Shown here: piece by piece, positions 50,136-60,580 of the stretch
Numbering within the stretch: the first letter of the stretch is position 1
How the letters are laid out: each line of letters opens with the position of its first letter
Origin: Limnoperna fortunei
Taxonomy: Eukaryota; Mollusca; Bivalvia; Mytilida; Modiolidae
Assembly: GCA_944474755.1 (NCBI GenBank)
Contig: OX104124.1
Span: forward strand, 8,396,437-8,460,436
Reading direction: 5' to 3'
DNA: 64,000 bases
Translations under genes and position numbers: made by a program
The notes under the pieces: generated by a model
What the model saw: the letters and a program-made list of their open reading frames with translations, nothing else
Databases searched by the model: none
What the model was told of the DNA's origin: nothing

Positions 50136-50330
50136 TCCAGCAGTACCACCTGCCTATATCTGATCACCTTTCGCTAATGGGATATTAATTGCATGTGATG
50201 ATACTTCATGCCTGTTTCCTTCAGTCCAAAGTTTGACAAATTTCGATCCATTCTTTTTTATTGCAAGAGTTATACGTTGTTGGTATAGTAACCCATTATG
50301 CTTACTGATACAATTACAATTCTGCGGGGG

Positions 50331-50578
50331 GGCCTCGGTGCCCGACTGCTGAAGGTAGTTCGTTTTTTATTGATCACGTGGTCTGTCAAAACTGAGATTG
50401 CGTGGGCAGTGTGTACTCGACTCCAATCTTAATTGACAAGGATTGCCAGTTTTCCTACCACAGGAAGGTTTCTCCGGGTATTTCGGTTTCCTCTCCCATA
50501 AAAACTGGACGCCATGATATAGCTAAAAAATTGCTGAAAGGGACGTTAAACACCATCAAACAAACAAACATACAAACA
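50331..50578 (+). mobile_element. tRNA-headed SINE
   Basis: The head GGCCTCGGTGCCCGACTGCT is mutated in its A box. The copy has the internal TTGATCACGTGGTCTGTCAA, the body TTGCCAGTTTTCCTACCAC and the tail TTGCTGAAAGGGACGTTAAA with CAAA repeats. The B-box region is partly deleted. No clear target duplication is visible. Confidence 0.85.
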
Positions 50579-52349
50579 TGCGACAGAGTCTGTGAGTATT
50601 CCAGTCGTTTTATCGTAAGCATTTCCGACATTTGCAAGAACGTTACCAAATATAATTGGGCCATCGGAAAATGCATTAGCATCAGTTAATATGGCAGTAA
50701 AGGCAACGGCTAGACGTTTAATAATCCCTGTAAATGTATTCAGTTATGTTAGTATTAAGGTAATGTAAGGATTTGTTTAGTTTTAAAGACCCGCGTCAGA
50801 TTTTTGAAGTCACAAAAAGAAGTTACACATTACAAAATTATATTAGAAATTAATTCTTTTTCCGTAGAACATGCTAAATATCGATAGGTAGTTTTCTGTC
50901 GTTATTATATTAATACATTTACATAGATGTTTCAACTTGGTTTACTACAAATCTTTTATAAACAAAAATGTTTCAACATCTTTAGAACTCGACTGAAGGA
51001 TTTGACCAAAAAATTATGGTTTTATGACACTTAAATTAATTGTAAGACACTTATTATAAAGTTATTATTCAGTTTTCATATAACAGTCGTAACAAAATAA
51101 ATATTGCTTCTTACCTTTGTTGCATTTATGTCTTATTTTATTCATATTGTCCGTAATTTCTATTATTTCATTCATCGCATCTCCTGTAATCATTTCCAAA
51201 TGAAAATTATCACATGCTGATAGTAAAAGAATATAAGTGAGAAGCTACATTTTTCAGTTTCGACTAGGATTGAAGATATACGATTATTAACATCAATTCC
51301 TCTATAACTTATAACATTTTTGAACGTAAAAATTAGCTACTGAATGTTTATACTAGATATGCTTGGTCGCTCTGAAATGAGAGCCAATGCTGCGTTATTT
51401 GTAGCAATCCCTTTTTTCGTTTAGAAGTTAAGTTGTCTGTCTTTTGACAGAAACCTAATATTTAAGTCTAAACATATGTCAAAAGTATATTACATAGTCT
51501 ATGCCCTTACTGAGAGCAATTTCCTTACAAAATCTTTAGTAGAAATATAACATATAAATTACAAACATCAGAAACTTTAATATTATGTATAAAATGTCAT
51601 CAAAAATACCAGAGTACCAACAAAATTACTGCGACAGACCTTTCGTTAAATCAATGCCAGTCAATGGTGCTCAAACCACACATTAAAATCAAATTACCCA
51701 GTGATTTAAAACAATATTTGCAATGATCTCTGTCAAGTTCTCGCCTAAATACTTCTTTACTGTTGACTATCATGGGAAAAAAATGCAAAGAACTACAACA
51801 AAAGTCATTGTTAAAGTGGCAAAGCTAATGTTTTTGCAATTTAAAAGTAGTTCTCATAAAGTAAATATATAACAAATTGTATTGGTTTTTTCAACCTTAA
51901 CAAATTGTGTCGCGTTCTTATATTTCAAAATTACATCTTTATAATTCTATTCATGCTGTAATTTATTTATATTTCGTGCTTTGATTGGATACAAACACTT
52001 AAATGGCGACTTCTAAGATAATTTATATATCGATATTTCCTCTGAGCGGACTTCTTTCAGTATCCAATGTAAACAAGATGGCGTCCTCCTTGCATATGGT
52101 CAGAAAGAAGGGACAATGTTTTGTCTGTGGCAATAATTAATCGACTGAGATTTCAAATAAAATAAAATATAAATATAATTTAGTGTTTCATATTTTTTCT
52201 TTTTCTATCAATATCTACACACTGCACGAAAAATCGTCTTTTATTCACATTTTGTCAAGCCCAAAATATTATCAAAAGTTCACCTATCTCCGAAGTCCAT
52301 ATTTTGTTAAATTTTGTTGTAGAAAAGGCAACCTTTGACCTTTTGTATT
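50579..52349. other. Long non-coding stretch with an ATGGCG start-like site
   Basis: AT-rich sequence with no recognisable gene. One detail stands out. At 52075-52083 AAGATGGCG matches the YY1-type initiator that often overlaps animal start codons. It opens a 20-codon frame (52078-52140, MASSLHMVRKKGQCFVCGNN) containing a CxxC pair, but the frame closes at once without a visible donor. A truncated first exon is possible. Confidence 0.35.
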
Positions 52350-52700
52350 TGATAAATGTGAACGACAGACAATATTTGATCTTTCATTAAAATTAAAAGA
52401 TGAATGACAGGTCATCTTTGAAATTTCGTTCAAACTGAAAGGTGAACGATATATTTACTGGGACATTTTGTGTACACTGACAGGTGGACGACAGGTCATC
52501 TGCGACATTTGTTCCTAATAAAAGAGGAACGATATGTAATCTCAGAAATTTTGTTGATACTGACAGGTGGATGAAAGGTCACCCATGACATTTCAACAAG
52601 TCCACCACAAATCATCTTCAACGACATGTTACATGGACGTTTTGTTCATAATGAAGGTGGATGAATAGTCATCTGTGACATTTGATCATATTAATTTAAA
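52350..52700. repeat. Degenerate ~42-bp minisatellite
   Basis: Seven or eight diverged units are recognisable by a pattern close to ACTGACAGGTGGATGACAGG, then TCATCTGTGACATTTTGTTC. Unit starts fall near 52351, 52392, 52434, 52476, 52517, 52559, 52598 and 52648. The first six intervals are 39-42 bp. The units are much older than those of the satellite array, and stops in all frames argue against coding. Confidence 0.75.
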
Positions 52701-54178
52701 ATGTGAAGAATTTTTTATATTGTTGGTGTTGACAGTTTAATGACATTTTGCTGCAATATCAAATAAATAATACAAAACTTTGATATTTTTATCTTTCCTA
52801 GTAGTGGTACAGTATTGTATCAATATTGATCTCAATTCCAAAATCTTCAAACAATACTGTAATGTTAAACTAATGAGAAATTCAGTGTCATACAATATTG
52901 AGCAATGTCATGAATTTCAGGCGTATACTTTTGAACTTAAAAACACTCCTGTGATTTAAATGACACCTTTAAATTGGACCTTTAATATCTATCTTAAGAA
53001 TGATAAAAACCAACAGAAAATTTATGTTAACATTTATTAATTAGAAGCATTTGTAATAAGAACATTACACTATATAAGTATTTAAAAATATACAAAATAA
53101 AAACACCACATCATACTATTATACTATTTTTAACAGTGTCTACAAAGATAGTTCAGAAGTTAGTTGTCACTATATATTTCTCCGGTTTTTTTTTTTGCAT
53201 TTCTTTTCTTTCCTTTCCACATAAATTTTATTTGTGTACACTTGACATTAATGAGAAAATACTTCCTTACAAACATACCACAATGCAGCATTAAATTATA
53301 TTTATAACAAATTACAAGCAGCAAATATCTCTGCATACTAAAAAAATACAGCACTATACTATTGTAACTTGACTTGATCCAAGAATCTTTAATTTATAAG
53401 AAAAAATCTAACATATATATATATATGAAAAAAGAAAATGTAAAACTCGTTATTAATTTGCTTTAGAAGGGGTTGAGCACAAATTTGTCCAAGATGAGAA
53501 AGAAAATGGTTACGAAATTAAACATTTAACTACACGAAAACAAAGACCGAATTCATACAAAACTTAACATCTAATACAAACTACATATTGCTTGAATCCT
53601 AGCATTCTCTTTAAATGTTTTGATAACTGGTATATGTTTTCAGAGTAAGTCCTCTCATCTTTGGAATACACACACGATTTAAAAAGACAGCAACTTAAAA
53701 ATGCCTATATAATTTTCAAAAGGTCACAGCAGCATCAGAAGTATATTAAATATACTGCCATAATGCCACAAAACCAGTATGTTTGCTTCCCTATTTCTTA
53801 CTCAAATTCTAAATTTTTGTTAATGTTGTCTTCATTTAAGTCATCCTAACCTGAATTTGCCTCAAAACAGGCTTCAGTACCTTCTAAATTGTTATACAAT
53901 TGTGATAGAATATAATTTTCTCATATGATCAAAATAAAATTTCAGTTTTTCAAAACTAATGTCATTTTGATTTTAACTATGTAACTAATTGGCGCATCAT
54001 CAGTCAATAAATTAATGTCGCAAACTCTTATATTGCATTCTAATAAATGCTTATGGACTTGTCTGTCAGAAATAACTTTTTCATTTCATGTTGCATTCTA
54101 AATACCATCTATGTATTAATATCTAACACAATGGCTTGCTCAGATTTGCTTGGTGTATAAACTGTGTAATCTAAGAGA
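52701..54178. other. Non-coding stretch
   Basis: AT-rich, with short AT microsatellites (53416-53427) and no ORF with supporting features. Frames at 53160-53354 and 53661-53849 are low-complexity and unrecognised. Confidence 0.5.
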
Positions 54179-54571
54179 AGCGGCTTCACTGGTTTGTGTA
54201 CACCTTTTCTCCCAATGCAATGAGTAGCGGCTTCACTGATTCGTGTGCATGCTTTCTCCCAATGCAAGGAGTAGCGGCTTCACTGGTTCGTGTGCACACT
54301 TTTTCCCAAAGCAAGGGATTAGGGGCTCACTGGTTTGGGTGCATGCTTTCTCCCAATGCAAGGAGTAGCGGCTTCACTTGTTTGTGTGCAAGCTTTTGCC
54401 CAAAGCAAGGAGTAGCAGCTTCACTGGTTTGTGTGCACGCTTTCTCCCAATGCAAGGAGTAGCGGCTTCACTAGTTTGTGTGCATGCTTTCTCCCCAAGG
54501 GCAGCGGCTTCACAGAATTGTGTGCACACTCCCATTAAAAAACAGAAGCTTAGTGTGCACGCTTTCTCCTA
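54179..54571. repeat. 47-bp minisatellite, ~8 copies
   Basis: The unit is AGCGGCTTCACTGGTTTGTG, then TGCACGCTTTCTCCCAATGC, then AAGGAGT. Units start at 54179, 54226, 54273, 54321, 54367, 54414, 54461 and 54503, and the last is truncated and followed by a partial echo (AGTGTGCACGCTTTCTCCTA). Because 47 is not a multiple of three, a frame running through it cycles through all phases. The open frames at 54196-54572 are therefore by-products. Confidence 0.95.
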
Positions 54572-54777
54572 GGTATTGCAGCTCATTTACCAATAAATTA
54601 AGCGTGTCATTGTAACTTCATTCTTGCAATAAGAACAAGAGCATCAGAAAAAATATTCCTCCAAACTAATCAACAATAATATTTTCCTAATACTGTAATG
54701 ATATTTTAACTATTCTATAACTAGTACATATTGTTGACAACTAGAGAATTTCAATTCAGCGACTACAAACTTCACAT

Positions 54778-54964
54778 TCAATCATTAATTTGCTTATATT
54801 TCCTTTGCAAGAATCTTGCACTTCTCTGGTATTTTACCATGTTTGAAAACAAAGTCTCTTTCTTTAAGATATTGATTATTTTCACTAGGAACAACTGTTT
54901 CTTCTCTAAATGTTCTATACACTTGGTGGCCACTTCAAGTTCAATTATGATTTGTTTTCTGTAC
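54778..54964 (-). CDS. Candidate terminal exon of an unrecognised coiled-coil gene
   Basis: On the minus strand a pyrimidine-rich tract ending CCATTTCAG (acceptor AG at 54965-54966) precedes one base plus 61 codons and a TGA. The peptide is lysine/glutamate/leucine-rich with heptad spacing (IIIELEVATKCIEHLEKKQL, KKETLFSNMVKYQRSARFLQ) and looks like the end of a coiled-coil protein. I do not recognise the family. It lies downstream of two other exon candidates (56612-56686 and 57300-57354) in the same orientation. The phases do not join directly: this exon needs two bases from its predecessor, while exon 56612-56686 ends on a whole codon. At least one more exon is needed, or a boundary is wrong. 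The intervening sequence holds a SINE and a hAT-type insertion. Confidence 0.45.
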
Positions 54965-55168
54965 CTGAAATGGAATGCAAAATTGAAACAATCAAAATAT
55001 TTTATAACTACAACCAACAGAAAAATGATATCATAATGTGTTTAAAGTTGGACCAAAAAATGATTTTTGATGGCAAATATTTTGAAGTGACTGTATACCA
55101 TACAATTAAAATTTGTATTAAAATTGACTGAAACCTAGTAAACAAGTGTGACATGTCAAAATTCAAAC

Positions 55169-56260
55169 CGGGCCTCGGTGGCAGGGGTCGCGCTGGGCTT
55201 CGCCAATGTCGCCAATTGCGATTTTTTTTTTATTTGGCGACAAAATATTGCGTCTGGCGATTTTTTTGGCGCCAAGGTTTTATAGTGTTAAACGAAGCAT
55301 GCACGTTTTAAATTTATCGGTAATCGGCGATTGCATCATTAAAGATCATTTGTCGGTTTCTATGGTCGTAAATACACGTGTATTGTGTAGTATCCAGTGA
55401 CATGTGTGTTATTTGGAGCACGTGATTTGGGGTTATTAAACGGAAATCGGCAATAAATGAATCAACAAAGTTGTCCAATTAAAAGCAGCTTTACCTGCAT
55501 CACATTTGAGTAAACGTGTAATAAAACAATTGATGCTGTTAATTAATTATAAAAATAACAAAACAAACATATTTTTGTAGTAATATTTTTTATAATGTAA
55601 TTAATAAAATACAGGTATGAAAACTGACATCGTTGTTGAGTGATTTCCGGACCGGATGTCCGTCTTAGTTTCGTAATTAGAAAACTCTTGCACATGCGTA
55701 GTTCTATTTTCAGTATTTCCGGTTTTATGTTCATTCACGGGAATATATGTTTCTAATAAATTACTGCAAAAATTTTGGTTTTCTGCCAACAAGAAATCAC
55801 TCACACATCTTTTCATGATTAAAACACAATTAGTGTACGGGCTGCTGGAGAACAAACTTTTGAAAAATGGAATTTAGAGTACGGCAAACTTGGATTTCGT
55901 CCGACATTAAAGAATATGAGAATATGTCACACATGTTAAACAATTTCGCCATGTAATATAGTGATCTAGCGATTTCTTATATGGCGACACTTTTACAAAA
56001 CTGGCGACGGAAAATTGCAGTTGGCGATTTTTTTGGCGCCAGCTTTTTAGAAGCCAGAGCAGCCCCTGCTCGGTGGCCGAGTGGTCAAGGTAGTTCGTCT
56101 ACTATTGATCACGTGGTCTGTCAACACTGAGTTTTCCTACCGAAGGTCGGGGGTTTTCTCCGGGTACTCCGGCTTCCTCCCCCAATAAAAACTAGACGCC
56201 ATGATATAGCTGAAAAATTGCTGAAAGTGGCATTAAACACCACCAAACAAACAAAACAAA
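55169..56260 (+). mobile_element. tRNA-headed SINE split by a hAT-type insertion
   Basis: The head (to GGCCTCGGTGG, 55181) continues at 56077 (CCGAGTGGTCAAGGTAGTTC) once the 887-bp insertion and one copy of its 8-bp duplication are set aside. The SINE has its own 12-bp target duplication, CAAAATTCAAAC (55157-55168 and 56261-56272). It has also lost its B-box segment: CAACACTGAG joins TTTTCCTACC. The tail CTGAAAGTGGCATTAAACACC is present. Confidence 0.9.
55182..56068. mobile_element. Non-autonomous hAT-type transposon, 887 bp
   Basis: The left end CAGGGGTCGCGCTGGG and the inverted right end CAGGGGCTGCTCTGGC match at 12 of 16 positions. They are flanked by an exact 8-bp duplication, CTCGGTGG (55174-55181 and 56069-56076), inside the SINE head. 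CAGGG ends with 8-bp duplications are the hAT hallmark. Several TGGCGA motifs crowd both subterminal regions, as expected for transposase binding sites. The 20-base string TGGCGATTTTTTTGGCGCCA occurs near both ends (about 55254 and 56022), in direct orientation. The interior has an 84-codon minus-strand frame (55601-55855) that I cannot match to a transposase. Confidence 0.9.
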
Positions 56261-56611
56261 CAAAATTCAAACTGCAAAATTTCCAAGTGACAGTGTCATA
56301 CCACAGTCGGCGAAAATCCTCGGTACGGTCTGCCAAAATATGACTAGGTCCAATATTTTTATCCCATGTGACGGCCCAAATGACCGGCACACAAAAATCA
56401 CTATTGTTGTTTTATTTCTCTACTTCATCAGATGTATGACAGCCAAGTTCTGGTACAGGTTTCCATTATTTATTCTGTTACCAGATTTTGGGAGATAAAA
56501 AAACCCACACACAATTCAAACTTTTGATCTTTATATCTACCCAGTAATTTAGGGCAGAAACATTTTAATACAGGAAGTAGAACATACATGTAAATTCAAT
56601 TAAAATTTAAC

Positions 56612-56686
56612 CTGCTTTTGATTCTTTGCTTTGTGTCCCCTTACTCTTCTTGCTTTAACCATTTCTTTCCTCATTCTTGTAAACTC
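56612..56686 (-). CDS. Candidate internal exon of the coiled-coil gene
   Basis: A 75-base open segment (25 codons) between an acceptor-like TTTTACAAAG (AG at 56687-56688) and a donor CAG/GTTAAA (weak). It reads EFTRMRKEMVKARRVRGHKA and then KNQKQ, very basic, like the N-terminal part of a nucleic-acid-binding or coiled-coil protein. It joins in frame to the candidate start exon at 57300-57354, which ends on a whole codon. I do not recognise the protein. Confidence 0.4.
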
Positions 56687-56829
56687 CTTTGTAAAATTAC
56701 AAGTAAAAATTAAAATAAGTACTTATGAAAAGTAAAAACTAAAACTAAACTAAGCAACATATCCTACTAGTATGAACAGCTGTGTCTGGCATGAAAGCAC
56801 GATACATTTACCCCCATTCAGGTATCAGA

Positions 56830-57029
56830 GGCCTCGGTAGCCGAGTGGTTAAGGTAGTTTGTCTACTATTGATCATATGGCCTGTCAACACTGAGGTTGC
56901 TGGTTCGAGTCAAACTGCGGGTAGGGTGTAATAGACTTCAATATTAATTGTACAAGGATTGCCAGTTTTCCTACTGAAGGTCGGGGGTTGCTGCAGGTAC
57001 TCCAGCTTCCCCCCCCCCCCACAAATAAA
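56830..57029 (+). mobile_element. tRNA-headed SINE, best preserved tRNA-like head
   Basis: The head GGCCTCGGTAGCCGAGTGGT has an intact A-box-like GCCGAGTGG, and the B box reads GGTTCGAGTC. This is the promoter architecture of a tRNA-derived SINE transcribed by RNA polymerase III. The 3' half is lost after CTCCAGCTTCCCCC, where a C tract joins unrelated sequence. Confidence 0.88.
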
Positions 57030-57299
57030 TACATAGGAGTAGGCGGGGCTTTATTACCGTAGTATAATATTTGGGTTATTCAATGGAATTTATGTAAATT
57101 ATGTTACAAAATATAACACAACTTCTATTAGTTTTATTACAACACCTCCCCCCTACCTCCTTTGTAAATCTCATCAGATGAATGCTCCTGGATCAATAAC
57201 TGAGTAGGAGTCAAACATGTTTAACACAGAGATAATAATATTTGTACGACTCGCCAGAAGTTATTATTTTTAATAAGCTGATAATTTATTGTGGCTTAC

Positions 57300-57354
57300 C
57301 ATTCCTTCAATGAATCTGTATTTAGACATCTTGTCGAAGCAATTTCTTGCCCTG
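57300..57354 (-). CDS. Candidate start exon of the coiled-coil gene
   Basis: On the minus strand the acceptor GTGGTTTGCAG (AG at 57355-57356) is followed by 55 bases and the donor ATG/GTAAGC (GT at 57298-57299). Within it, ATG 57329 in the context GACAAGATGTC opens MSKYRFIEGM, which ends on a whole codon and joins in frame to the next candidate exon at 56612-56686. The earlier bases would be 5' untranslated. The signal is good for such a short exon, but the call rests only on splice motifs and frame agreement. Confidence 0.42.
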
Positions 57355-57479
57355 CTGCAAACCACAAAATTATGAATTATAGTAAACACATCTCCATAGC
57401 TGAGCTTCAATGGTTCAGTTATACATGTATTGATGATTGTGTACTTTCATACGAAAATCTGCTAAGGTTTAGGTAGCAA

Positions 57480-58401
57480 TATTTACCTACAAAAAAACAC
57501 AATATATAAATAATATTCAAAGAAATACACGGTTTATATTGGAGAACTACATTCGTCGATAATGAGAAGCAGTCCAAATGAACGATACATAAAATGGTAT
57601 CATAACACTAGGCATTTACATTGTATAAATATATTTAGTCATTAAATTTTATAAATTAATAAGCATACATGTATTGTTGGACCATTTCTTTGATTACTTT
57701 ATATTTTGTCCTACGTCATGTATACAGAGTATTAATGTATATCAAGCCACAAGAATGTAAATTATGTATTGATGAATAAAATGATGCACTTTTGACAGAT
57801 TTGTATCTTTGTATCACAATTTTAGTACCTTAAGGCGGTATCAAGTCAGTTAGCCCCTGACTTATGTTTCAACCAGATAACTGTTCGCTCTGGGTTGTTT
57901 CCCCACAGTAAAATATATAATACTTTACATATATAGCCTTTTGACGATGTTTTTTTAAGATGATAAGTTTATGCAAATACTACGACCTCATTGATATTTT
58001 GGTGATTCAGTAGATACATTATATTGTACCTAGAGTTTAAAATTGTTATTTTTTAAAATAACTTCAAAACTTGTAAAATGTGTTTATTACTTTATCTTTA
58101 ATGTTAGGCCAAACAAAAAAATATGTTTGTTTCCAGTTACATAGAATTATAAAATAGGAAGGTACTCATAGGACGATTTTTTTTTTGGGAATCATGTTGG
58201 TTAAATTAGTAATGTTGGGGCGGAAGTATTTATAGGATAATTAATTGGGCGGAGTGAATATCCAAAATATGATCACGAGTGCCGCATAACGTATCTGATT
58301 AAACGAGTGCGTGGAACTTGTTCCGCGCACGAGGAACAATTGCATATTTATTTAGTGAATATTGTGAATGTGTTTTGTAATGAGAATATATTATACTTTG
58401 T
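57480..58401. other. Non-coding stretch
   Basis: AT-rich with no recognisable gene. Its one structural detail is an 11-base inverted repeat (GTGCGTGGAAC, TT, GTTCCGCGCAC) at 58307-58330 with one mismatch. Confidence 0.5.
58307..58330. other. 11-bp inverted repeat (hairpin)
   Basis: GTGCGTGGAAC is followed after two bases by GTTCCGCGCAC. The single mismatch would form a G-U pair in RNA. Confidence 0.7.
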
Positions 58402-58577
58402 TGTTTGGTTTTTTTTATGTTGTTTAACGCCACTTTCAGCAATGTCTTCGGTAGGAAAGGTGGCAATTAAGATTTGAGTCGAACGCACCAGCTTTAAGTG
58501 AGACTCGAACCCGGAATTTCAGTGTCGACAGACCACGTGATCAAAGGTAGATGAACTACCATAATCATTCGGCCACC
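58402..58577 (-). mobile_element. tRNA-headed SINE, reverse orientation
   Basis: Read on the minus strand: the head GGCCGAATGATTATGGTAG, the internal TTGATCACGTGGTCTGTCGA, the B box GGGTTCGAGTC, and the tail TTGCTGAAAGTGGCGTTAAA. The middle body is shortened. Confidence 0.87.
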
Positions 58578-59009
58578 TTTAATAGTTCTCCAAGGAAAAG
58601 AAACCTTAAAACACACTTATTAAATGTCTTATCTTTATATTATTTTCATATAATTTAATTTGCTTCGTAAGCTGAAATCTTATTGGTCAATTATTATTTT
58701 CATGTAAATATCAGCCTTAATAGGACGGAAATAAAAAGCTAATTATAAATTTGGTCGCTTATAAATTTTCAATGACAAAGTCGTTGCGCCTATTACTTAG
58801 TAATTACCTTTGCACCAAATAAACTAATCTGAAAGGTCTCTTTTAACATTTCTTCTTTTTCTAGCTTTATTCTCATAAACCAAGCATTTGGGTACAGAGA
58901 AATACTATGTACAATATATACAACATTACAGACACACAATACAACACAAAACAGTGTCACAAATGACACATAACACATTCAATAAATATAATATAGAGAA
59001 CATGTAAGT

Positions 59010-60195
59010 TTTAGCCGGGAGGACACGTTGTTTTTATTTATGATTTTTCTCAATTTACATAGTTTAATTAATTTGAATATATTTTTTGTTGCCATAATAT
59101 CCTTGAACTTCAAAATAATTGGGTTTCTAGTCAGCTGTTTACTGATCAGTTTCTTTCTATCATCTTATAAGCATCGACATTCGAGAACATAGTGAAATTC
59201 GTCTCCTATGCTTTCGTTACACAGGTTACACTTTCTAATTTGTCGTTCGACGTTATTCCATCTTCCCGTGTTAACAGGAAGTTTATGATTTCATGTTTTA
59301 AATTTAGAAAGTGTTATAGAATCTTTTTTGTTCAATGTTTCAAAATAATGCTCAAACTCTAAAGTGTCTTTAAAAATCTTATAATTTGCTGCTTTAGAAC
59401 AGTTTTGAACTTTGTCGTGCCAGCTTTGTCGAAACTGATCAGTTAAACTTTTCATAATTCTTTTATTTAGCCATTCAGAACTTTGAAAGTGTTGCTAATT
59501 CCAAATGTTCGTGTGTCCACTTCGTCTAAAATACTTTTGATGTGTGCAAGCCAAGAAAAATATACATTTTGGGTATTAAACAGATGTAACATCAGCTTGT
59601 AAATTAATAAGCATAGTTTTGTCTGTTTTCCAGACAATAATTTTGACAAATATGATAACATTCTTAAGTTAATGTCAATATATAAAGGGAATCTACCTAA
59701 TTTACCATATACAAAACAGTTTGGCGTAGAAGATTTTAAATTAAGCAAAAGTTTGCAAAATTTCAGGTGAACCTTATCGATCAGGTGACAGTTTTTAAAG
59801 GCCCAAGTTTCGCAACCATACAACAATATTGGGTTAACCATGTTATCAAATAAGTCTAACTGACAGGAAATGAAAGTTTATGATACTTTCCTAATTTAAA
59901 GACTTCATACATTGCATTTGTTTCTTTTTTCGGCTTGTGCTTTGATTGCTAAATTAAAACTACCAGTTTTATTTAATTTGGTTCCAAGATAGTTAAATCC
60001 TTGACAATTTCTAGTTCACTGTTTTGCATATACAAATCGCAGGTTATTTGGTAATCTACCGTTTGCAAAAGATGCAATTCATTGCAGTATTCGTAGAAGC
60101 TGTTTAATTGTGATTGGAGGCTATCTTCTGTTTCAGACAGAACGATCTCTTTGTTACTACATATATTGAGCAGAAATAACAAAAGGTTCATTAAA
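59010..60195 (-). mobile_element. Non-LTR retrotransposon (LINE), 3' part, dead
   Basis: The C-terminal half of a LINE ORF2 is readable on the minus strand with several stops and frameshifts. KEIVLSETEDSLQSQLNSFY (about 60130-60075) lies just after the RT catalytic box, which is degraded. The palm/thumb region ELEIVKD-LTIL follows, then NPILLYGCETWAF (59795-59835) and HLKFCKLLLNLKSSTPN. Further on are a tryptophan-rich linker and a Cys/His knuckle, CNLCNESIGDEFHYVLEC (59165-59230). The 5' part is absent, as is usual for LINE copies. The clade is uncertain (Jockey/CR1-like layout). No 3' poly(A) or target duplication was identified. Confidence 0.8.
59467..59841 (-). pseudogene. Longest open segment of the LINE ORF2
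   Basis: A 124-codon open stretch of the dead LINE, from NPILLYGCETW to RTFGISNTFKVLNG. It includes the LIDKVHLKFCK and YGKLGRFPLYIDI motifs typical of the region after the RT thumb. It is part of a longer broken frame and not a separate gene. Confidence 0.8.
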
Positions 60196-60580
60196 TGTCC
60201 TGTAATTAACCGTGTCGTGCTATGATATATAACACGTTGGTCACAACATCCGTTTGTAATGTTGAATTAGTATTTTTGTTTATGTATTAAAGTAAAAAGT
60301 TCAACGTTTAGTTATTATATTTTGTTTCAACATAATGAATTAAAATTATTGTTATTTAATACCTACCTAAAGAAATATGATCATGTGACATACACGATAT
60401 CGAAATAAATAGGTGAAATACATTTTCCGTGCTACCCCTGTAAACTATGACCAGTTTCAGTTTTGCTAGTCTAGCAAAAATCTTTTTTTTTGTTAACACT
60501 GCTGATATTCAAGTTTGATCAATTGCTAAATTTAATAAAACTTGAGACGTATAGATCGGAAATGGACAAAATTTATGTAA
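60196..60580. other. Non-coding spacer
   Basis: AT-rich sequence between the LINE fragment and the 1.34-kb tandem repeat. I see nothing in it. Confidence 0.6.

Noticed and set aside
50402..50689. Overlapping ORFs on both strands (95 and 75 codons)
   Set aside because: Both are translations of a SINE.
54196..54572. Two ORFs with a repetitive Ser/Cys/Phe pattern
   Set aside because: They are frame-cycling translations of the 47-bp minisatellite.
56121..56390. 89-codon minus-strand ORF
   Set aside because: About half of it is the reverse of a SINE, and the other half has no domain I recognise.
56830..56910. Possible genuine tRNA gene
   Set aside because: The A and B boxes look tRNA-like, but the segment is the SINE head, continues into the SINE body, and does not give a clean cloverleaf by eye.
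58793..58978. 61-codon minus-strand ORF with a donor-like AAAG/GTAATT
   Set aside because: The coding-looking tail (LEKEEMLKETFQISLFGAK) is short and has no acceptable acceptor. It could belong to the coiled-coil gene, but I cannot support it.
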